Part shown: positions 7,053 to 11,123 of the stretch, one piece after another
Position numbering within the stretch: position 1 is the first letter of the stretch
Layout of the letters: every line of letters starts with the position of its first letter
Origin: Bacillota bacterium
GTDB taxonomy: Bacteria; Bacillota; Bacilli; Alicyclobacillales; SLC66
Reading direction: 5' to 3'
Length of the DNA: 11,123 bases
NCBI GenBank assembly: GCA_021799325.1
Contig: JAJZAS010000027.1
Span: forward strand, 1-11,123
Program-made: the position numbers and the translations under genes
Notes under the pieces: generated by a model
The model's database searches: none
The model's input: the letters and a program-made list of their open reading frames with translations, nothing else
Told to the model about the DNA's origin: nothing

Positions 7053-7126
7053 TGAAGAAGCTAAACGTCAAAGGGCGGTCACAGGCTGTGGTCGAACTGG
7101 TCCGCCTTGGAGAACTACAAATCTAA
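7040..7126 (+). pseudogene. gerE: 3' fragment of gerE, LuxR-type sporulation regulator (interrupted gene)
   Basis: The frame from 7040 to TAA at 7124-7126 encodes 28 residues. They begin ISNVMKKL and continue NVKGRSQAVVELVRLGELQI. Recalled B. subtilis GerE ends ISNAMQKLGVKGRSQAVVEL then LRMGELEL, giving about 21 of 28 identities. GerE (74 residues) is the late mother-cell DNA-binding protein that modulates sigma-K coat genes. Only the last recognition-helix end and dimer-forming tail of the LuxR helix-turn-helix remain; the first 46 or so codons are missing. Downstream ysmB and racE are the genes expected next to gerE, which confirms identity. The gene stop is followed by its own terminator. 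The fragment alone is non-functional, but excision could restore it. An internal ATG at 7052 overlaps the recombinase stop but is unlikely to be used. Confidence 0.88.
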
Positions 7127-7131
7127 TATTG

Positions 7132-7168
7132 AAAAAGCTCCCTGTTTATCAAAATAGGGAGCTTTTTT
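7132..7168 (+). terminator. Rho-independent terminator after gerE
   Basis: AAAAAGCTCCCT at 7132-7143 pairs perfectly with AGGGAGCTTTTT at 7156-7167, with a 12-base loop and a T-run. It lies 5 bases after the gerE stop and would also end recombinase transcription. Because the stem is flanked by A and T runs it may work in both directions. Confidence 0.9.
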
Positions 7169-7182
7169 ATGAACGTTTTGTG

Positions 7183-7188
7183 TATAAT
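7183..7188 (+). promoter_or_regulatory. Candidate sigma-A -10 element for the small membrane protein gene
   Basis: TATAAT lies about 40 bp before the preferred start at 7230 and directly after the gerE terminator. No good -35 element sits 16 to 18 bases upstream, since that position is within the terminator stem. Confidence 0.45.
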
Positions 7189-7229
7189 ATATGTCGTAAA
7201 CAAAAACTTTTTTTAAGAGGGGATTGAGT

Positions 7230-7583
7230 TTGAATACAAAATCGGCTCAACTCATCCAGCTTAGAGGCTATCGTAGAAAAAAATTCTGGAAACCCAAACT
7301 GCAACGCACCCTCAAAATGATCGCTTATCCGTGCTTTATTATCGGAATATTTCTTATTTCAGTACTCACGTTAATCGGGATCATGTTGACCGATCTTCTC
7401 GTCCGACAAACTTATTTGTTCATGGATAATCATTGCGTGATGGCGGTTTACCTTTTTGCAACTGTCTTAGGCGTTCTCTTGCAATGGGTAATGGCATGTC
7501 ACGAGAGGCGAAATAAACGTCTTGCTATCCATTACCGTGGCACTGGAAAGCACAGAGTCCGATTGGCGGTCAACGAAAGATGA
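7230..7583 (+). CDS. Small hypothetical membrane protein
   Basis: About 117 residues, not recognised as a known family. It has a basic N-terminal tail (RGYRRKKFWKPKLQR, residues 12-26), two hydrophobic segments (about 30-54 and 70-90) separated by a short polar loop, and a basic C-terminus. This is the layout of a two-span inner membrane protein with both ends inside. A TTG at 7224 also fits the frame, but GAGGGGA at 7217-7223 touches it directly. The TTG at 7230 has a normal 6-base spacing, so it is preferred. The 3' end overlaps the convergent purU gene by 14 bp. In B. subtilis no such gene is expected between gerE and ysmB, so it is a lineage-specific insertion along with purU. Confidence 0.6.
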   Translation: MNTKSAQLIQLRGYRRKKFWKPKLQRTLKMIAYPCFIIGIFLISVLTLIGIMLTDLLVRQTYLFMDNHCVMAVYLFATVLGVLLQWVMACHERRNKRLAIHYRGTGKHRVRLAVNER

Positions 7584-8433
7584 TGGTTTTGTTGCCATAA
7601 CGTAAAATGCGGTCTTCCAGGTGCCAATGTACCGCTCTTGCCAGCACCTGACGCTCAATGTCACGACCCACTTTTTTCATGGCATCGACGGTGTATCCGT
7701 GGTCAATTCGCTGTACATCCTGCTCAATGATGGGGCCTGCGTCGAGTTCGCTTGTTACGTAGTGCGCAGTGGCACCAATAATCTTTACCCCGCGATCAAA
7801 TGCTCGTTCGTACGGTTTGGCCCCAACAAATGCGGGTAGAAACGAGTGATGAATGTTGATGATCGGTTGCTTGTACGTATCAATAAATTCGGGAGTTAAA
7901 ATTTGCATATAGCGGGCAAGTACAATGAAGTCCGTATTGTTTTTGATCAATTCCAATTGCATCGCTTCGGTTTGAGAACGGGTTTCCTTGCTGATGGGTG
8001 TGTGATAGTAAGGGATCGACAAGTTGGCTGCAGTTTTCTCGTGATCAGGATGATTGCTGACAATCATGGCAATATCGCCATCCAGCGCGCCTGATTGGTG
8101 TTGCCACAAAATCTCCTGCAAGCAGTGGTCTTCTTTGGAGGCAAAGATGGCCATGCGCTTTTTTTTGTGTGCAGGCGCATAGTGAAAGTCCATCTCCCAT
8201 TCTTTGATGATCGCTTCAAAAGCATTTTGAATCAATGCTTCTTCCGCTTTATCTTCAGGGAGATAAAACGCAATGCGCATAAAAAAATCTCCCTTAAAAG
8301 GATCGGTGCTATGTTGCGCTGATTCGGTAATGTTTGCGCCAAGCTCAAACAAAATCGAAGATACCCTGGCGACAATTCCCGGCCGGTCTTTACACGAAAT
8401 CAGTATACGTGCGTGTACTAGTTTTTCTGTCAT
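7570..8433 (-). CDS. purU: Formyltetrahydrofolate deformylase
   Basis: PurU hydrolyses 10-formyltetrahydrofolate to formate and tetrahydrofolate, balancing one-carbon pools and supplying formate to purine synthesis. It is cytoplasmic. An N-terminal ACT regulatory domain (about 5-90; ARILISCKDRPGIVARVSSI) is followed by a formyltransferase-fold catalytic domain. The catalytic triad is in INIHHSFLPAF (Asn and second position His) and SELDAGPIIEQD (Asp); VLARYMQIL and GATAHYV are also typical. The length of 287 residues agrees with the family. A GTG at 8442 extends the frame by three codons, but the GGGGAG site at 8447-8442 overlaps it. The ATG at 8433 has 8-base spacing and gives MTEKLVHARIL, so it is chosen. 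It converges on the small membrane protein gene and diverges from ysmB. Confidence 0.95.
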   Translation of the reverse strand: MTEKLVHARILISCKDRPGIVARVSSILFELGANITESAQHSTDPFKGDFFMRIAFYLPEDKAEEALIQNAFEAIIKEWEMDFHYAPAHKKKRMAIFASKEDHCLQEILWQHQSGALDGDIAMIVSNHPDHEKTAANLSIPYYHTPISKETRSQTEAMQLELIKNNTDFIVLARYMQILTPEFIDTYKQPIINIHHSFLPAFVGAKPYERAFDRGVKIIGATAHYVTSELDAGPIIEQDVQRIDHGYTVDAMKKVGRDIERQVLARAVHWHLEDRILRYGNKTIIFR

Positions 8434-8465
8434 CTCTGCCACTCCCCTGGTATTCTTGAGGAAGC

Positions 8466-8471
8466 ATTATA
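8466..8471 (-). promoter_or_regulatory. Candidate -10 element for purU
   Basis: On the minus strand TATAAT reads from 8471 to 8466, about 33 bp before the purU ATG. The -35 position shows only TGGCGC at 18-base spacing, a poor match. It may depend on an activator or be weak. Confidence 0.4.
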
Positions 8472-8504
8472 CACGAAATTCTGTTCTATGCGCCAGCCCC
8501 TTCA

Positions 8505-8533
8505 TTGACTCCACATAGCGAAAGTGCTTAAAT
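8505..8533 (+). promoter_or_regulatory. Candidate sigma-A promoter for ysmB
   Basis: TTGACT at 8505-8510 and TTAAAT at 8528-8533 are separated by 17 bases, and lie 28 bp before the preferred ysmB start. The -10 matches consensus at four of six positions. It would be the first promoter of the ysmB-racE-rph-ysnA run. Confidence 0.45.
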
Positions 8534-8561
8534 GACCGTATAAGACAGGCGGAGGATGGTT

Positions 8562-9008
8562 TTGTTGCAAAATCACGATAAAGACACCGTTTTTGAGATC
8601 GAATCCCTATTGCGCACAGTGGCAACCACGGTTCGTAAGCGAGGACGGGCGATACTTGTCGATTTTGAGATCACACCTCCACTTTTTGATGCGCTGCTTT
8701 GGATTTCCAAGCACGATGTGGATATGACGATTGGTGAATTGAGTACGAAATTGGGACTCGCCTACAGTACCACCACTGATCTGGTGGATCGACTGGAGAA
8801 GAGAGAATTTGTTGAAAGAATACGCGATAGGGAAGACAAACGTGTGGTGCGTTTGCGTCTTTTGATAAAAGGGCAAGAGGTCATCGAACGGGTGTTGGAT
8901 GCTAGGCGCACTTACTTGGCGGGAGTGCTTGATCATGTGAACGCATCGGAGCAAGCGATTGTGCTTCAAGCGCTTCGTTTGTTGCAAACACATCTGGAGC
9001 GGGGGTAA
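8562..9008 (+). CDS. ysmB: MarR-family transcriptional regulator, YsmB-like
   Basis: DNA-binding winged-helix regulator of about 148 residues (B. subtilis YsmB about 146). Helical N-terminus, then the winged helix: TIGELSTKLGLAYSTTTDLV includes the recognition helix, followed by the wing DRLEKREFVERIRDREDKRVVRLRL with the conserved Asp-x-Arg region. A C-terminal helical dimer segment follows. The frame also has an ATG at 8556, but the strong GGAGG (8551-8555) directly abuts it. The TTG at 8562 has 6-base spacing and is preferred. Position between gerE and racE matches B. subtilis gene order. The ligand and target are unknown; regulation of the downstream racE-rph genes or of divergent purU is possible but not shown. 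Confidence 0.9.
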   Translation: MLQNHDKDTVFEIESLLRTVATTVRKRGRAILVDFEITPPLFDALLWISKHDVDMTIGELSTKLGLAYSTTTDLVDRLEKREFVERIRDREDKRVVRLRLLIKGQEVIERVLDARRTYLAGVLDHVNASEQAIVLQALRLLQTHLERG

Positions 9009-9124
9009 ACGTTTTTTACTTCGCTCATGTCAGGTGGATGCGGATCTCTTCAGCCGTAGGGTAGGGCGCTTTTTTTTTGCTCATACATATGCTGGGCGTA
9101 GTGAAAGTGGGCGGGGGTGGCGTT

Positions 9125-9961
9125 TTGCGTAATGCACCAATTGGCGTCATGGATTCAGGCATCGGTGGATTGACCGTTGTAAAGGAAATATGGAGGCAAC
9201 TGCCGCGGGAATCCATCGTATTTTATGGAGATTCTCAGCGGTGTCCTTATGGCGACCGCACTCCGGACGATATACGGATGCTATCTTTTCAAATATTGGA
9301 TTTTCTTGTCGCGCAAGGGGTTAAAATGCTGGTGATCGCTTGCAATACGGCAACTGCCATCATACTTGACGAGGCGAGAAGGCGATATGATGTTCCCGTG
9401 CTTGGCGTGATTGCGCCAGGGGCCAGAGCAGCGATTGCAGCGACAAGTAATCAAAAAATAGGCATCATTGGCACGCAGGCCACCATAAATTCTAAAAGCT
9501 ACTCCAAAACGTTGAGACAAACCCACCATGGGATGGAGATTGTCAGTCAGGCTTGTCCCAAGTTTGTGGATCTCGTGGAGCGTGGCGTGCTTGACGAGGT
9601 GGAGGCGCTGCCGATTGTCAGTGATTCACTCGAAGCATTTCGGGGAACGGATATTGATACAATGGTCCTTGGATGCACACATTATCCATTACTGACTCCA
9701 CTCATCGCCAAAGTGCTGGGACCTGATGTTCGGTTGATCAGTTCGGCAGAAGAGACAGCGAGGGATATCAGCCACTGGTTGACTGAAGAGCATCTTAACC
9801 GGTTGGAGTTGGATGATCCCAAGCATGTATTTTATACCAGTGGAGATGTGAATCGTTTTGCTCAAATAGGCGAAGCGTGGTTGCAACAGCCAATTCAGGT
9901 CATTTATCACGATGTATGGGAGAAAGAAAGTGAAGTGCGGATCCTAGGGGATAGGAGTTGA
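9125..9961 (+). CDS. racE: Glutamate racemase
   Basis: Interconverts L- and D-glutamate in the cytoplasm, supplying D-Glu for the peptidoglycan stem peptide. The 278 residues match MurI/RacE length. Asp10-Ser11 lie in VMDSGIGGLTV, the first catalytic Cys73 in VIACNTATA, and the second Cys184 with His186 in LGCTHYPLL; GDSQRCPYG at 35-43 is also typical. The frame extends to TTG 9077 and ATG 9089, but neither has a ribosome binding site and the extra residues (LGVVKVGGGG) are unlike the family. The TTG at 9125 follows GGGGGTGG at 9113-9120 by four bases and gives MRNAPIGVMDSG, matching the family start. The stop overlaps the rph start (TTGA). A B. subtilis-type gerE-ysmB-racE order is kept. Confidence 0.95.
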   Translation: MRNAPIGVMDSGIGGLTVVKEIWRQLPRESIVFYGDSQRCPYGDRTPDDIRMLSFQILDFLVAQGVKMLVIACNTATAIILDEARRRYDVPVLGVIAPGARAAIAATSNQKIGIIGTQATINSKSYSKTLRQTHHGMEIVSQACPKFVDLVERGVLDEVEALPIVSDSLEAFRGTDIDTMVLGCTHYPLLTPLIAKVLGPDVRLISSAEETARDISHWLTEEHLNRLELDDPKHVFYTSGDVNRFAQIGEAWLQQPIQVIYHDVWEKESEVRILGDRS

Positions 9962-10707
9962 AAGATTTGCGTATTGATGGCAGGGGTGCGGTGGATTTAA
10001 GGCCAGTAGAAATAACCCGTCATTACCTTAAGCATGCGGACGGTTCGGTGCTTATCAAAGCGGGGGATACCCATGTGATTTGTGCGGTCAGTATTGAAGA
10101 CAAAGTGCCTCCTTTTTTGCGGGGAAGCGGTCAAGGGTGGCTGACGGCGGAATATTCTATGCTGCCTAGAGCCACAGAACAGCGCACACAACGAGAAGCA
10201 ACACGCGGGAAACTGTCCGGGCGAACGATGGAAATACAGCGGCTAATTGGACGCGCTTTGCGTGCGGTGGTGGATTTAAGGGGATTTGGCGAGCGCACAA
10301 TGTGGATTGATTGTGATGTGATTCAAGCGGATGGTGGTACGAGAACCGCTTCGATTACAGGTTCATATGTGGCGCTAGTGGATGCGTTTGCCAAGTTAAA
10401 AGAAAAGGGTGCCATTGCTTCGCTCCCGATTAAAGACTATCTGGCAGCTACGAGTGTGGGAATCGTCAAAAACGAATTGTTGCTTGACCTCAAATACGAA
10501 GAGGATTCCACTGCGGATGTGGATATGAACGTGGTAATGATGGGTAGGGGGGACTTTGTCGAAGTGCAGGGAACAGGGGAAAGCGGCACTTTTTCCCGGG
10601 ACACCATGAACAAAATGATGGATCTGGCGGAGTTTGGCATCCGAAAGCTGATTCAGTTGCAAAAAGAGTCGTTGTTGGAGTTAGCAGATCTGATTCACAC
10701 GTTATAA
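9958..10707 (+). CDS. rph: Ribonuclease PH
   Basis: Phosphate-dependent 3'-to-5' exoribonuclease that trims the 3' tails of tRNA precursors; a cytoplasmic hexamer. The 249 residues match the family (about 245). The N-terminal RIDGRG (5-10) is diagnostic. RATEQRTQREATRGKLSGRT near 71-90 carries RNA and phosphate-contacting arginines. ADGGTRTASITG at 124-135 forms the phosphate-binding site with Arg129. LLLDLKYEEDSTADVDMN near 174-191 holds the metal-binding acids, and QGTGESGTFSR closes the active site. The TTG start overlaps the racE TGA (TTGA), with AGGGG at 9946-9950 spaced 7 bases. In B. subtilis gerM lies between racE and rph; here there is no room for it. Confidence 0.96.
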   Translation: MKDLRIDGRGAVDLRPVEITRHYLKHADGSVLIKAGDTHVICAVSIEDKVPPFLRGSGQGWLTAEYSMLPRATEQRTQREATRGKLSGRTMEIQRLIGRALRAVVDLRGFGERTMWIDCDVIQADGGTRTASITGSYVALVDAFAKLKEKGAIASLPIKDYLAATSVGIVKNELLLDLKYEEDSTADVDMNVVMMGRGDFVEVQGTGESGTFSRDTMNKMMDLAEFGIRKLIQLQKESLLELADLIHTL

Positions 10708-10718
10708 AGGAGCGTTTG

Positions 10719-11123
10719 GTGTTGGTACTAGAAGAGTTGGTGATTGCAACAAAAAATCAAGGAAAATTAAAAGAGTTTCAATCCATGCTGCAAGGTGTGG
10801 CAAAAGTAATTCGATCTGTACCAGAGGATTTTGTGATGCCAGAGGAGACTGGGAGTACGTTTCAAGAGAACTCCTTAATCAAAGCAAGTGCTGTCAGCCG
10901 TGCCCTTCAGTTGCCTTCGCTTGCAGATGATTCAGGACTGATGGTGGATGCGCTTGGTGGGCAGCCAGGCGTCTACTCAGCACGTTTTGGCGGAGATGGG
11001 CTAGATGATACGGGAAGAAACCACCTGCTTTTACGTCAATTACAGACAGTGCCCTGGGAAAAGCGTACCGCTAAATTTGTAGCTGCACTGACGATGGTTT
11101 GGCCAGATGGCAGGAGGGTTGAA
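10719..11123 (+). CDS. rdgB: XTP/dITP pyrophosphatase (RdgB/YsnA), 3' truncated by the window end
   Basis: House-cleaning enzyme that hydrolyses non-canonical purine triphosphates (XTP, dITP) to monophosphates and pyrophosphate, keeping them out of DNA and RNA. The 135 codons visible are about two thirds of the usual 195-205. The nucleotide-binding motif ATKNQGKLKEF (T11, N13, K16) and PEETGSTFQENSLIKA are present, as is ADDSGLMVDALGG with catalytic Asp71 and then GVYSARFGGDG. The frame is still open at 11123. AAAGGAG at 10706-10712 supports the GTG at 10719 with 6-base spacing; TTG 10716 and TTG 10722 are alternatives. It lies 11 bp after rph, as ysnA follows rph in B. subtilis. Confidence 0.95.
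   Translation, partial: MLVLEELVIATKNQGKLKEFQSMLQGVAKVIRSVPEDFVMPEETGSTFQENSLIKASAVSRALQLPSLADDSGLMVDALGGQPGVYSARFGGDGLDDTGRNHLLLRQLQTVPWEKRTAKFVAALTMVWPDGRRVE

Noticed and set aside
9040..9078. Run of eight T at 9071-9078 as a terminator after ysmB
   Set aside because: The sequence before it forms at best a 4-bp stem with a bulge, too weak for a rho-independent terminator.
9077..9124. Longer racE start at TTG 9077 or ATG 9089
   Set aside because: No ribosome binding site precedes them and the added residues are unlike glutamate racemases; TTG 9125 fits better.

Overview
The window looks like the chromosome of a spore-forming member of the Bacillales. The right half carries the block ysmB-racE-rph-ysnA, which in Bacillus subtilis (from memory) lies directly downstream of the sporulation regulator gene gerE. 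A 3' fragment of gerE does lie just upstream of this block. An Alicyclobacillaceae-like acidophile is possible, but that is only a guess.

Region 1 (1-3003, +): the end of an unknown gene, an orphan PTS EIIC-type permease, and a beta-glucuronidase (UidA, GH2). The permease and uidA are 20 bp apart and form a probable glucuronide uptake and hydrolysis operon. It ends at a strong hairpin shared with the convergent gene. Region 2 (3114-4721, -): an APC-superfamily amino acid permease resembling the YveA aspartate:proton symporter. Region 3 (4734-5483): about 750 bp without a recognised gene. It holds inverted repeats, a cre-like motif, fragmentary reading frames and a possible 55-residue small protein. 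Region 4 (5484-7052, +): a complete large serine recombinase related to SpoIVCA.

The key observation is at 7025-7126. The last codons of the recombinase overlap, in another frame, the final 29 codons of gerE, followed by the gerE stop and a terminator. No 5' part of gerE is visible anywhere upstream. The simplest reading is that the recombinase sits at the right end of an integrated element that splits gerE, much as skin splits sigK in B. subtilis. If the left junction is intact and co-oriented it lies left of base 1. The glucuronide operon and the APC permease would then be cargo, and regulated excision in the mother cell could rebuild gerE.

Region 5 (7127-11123): conserved chromosome. It has a small membrane protein, purU (-, converging on it), MarR-type ysmB, glutamate racemase racE, RNase PH rph (start overlapping the racE stop) and a truncated XTP/dITP pyrophosphatase gene running off the end. 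The gerM gene expected between racE and rph is missing. Several starts are TTG or GTG and were chosen by ribosome-binding-site spacing.
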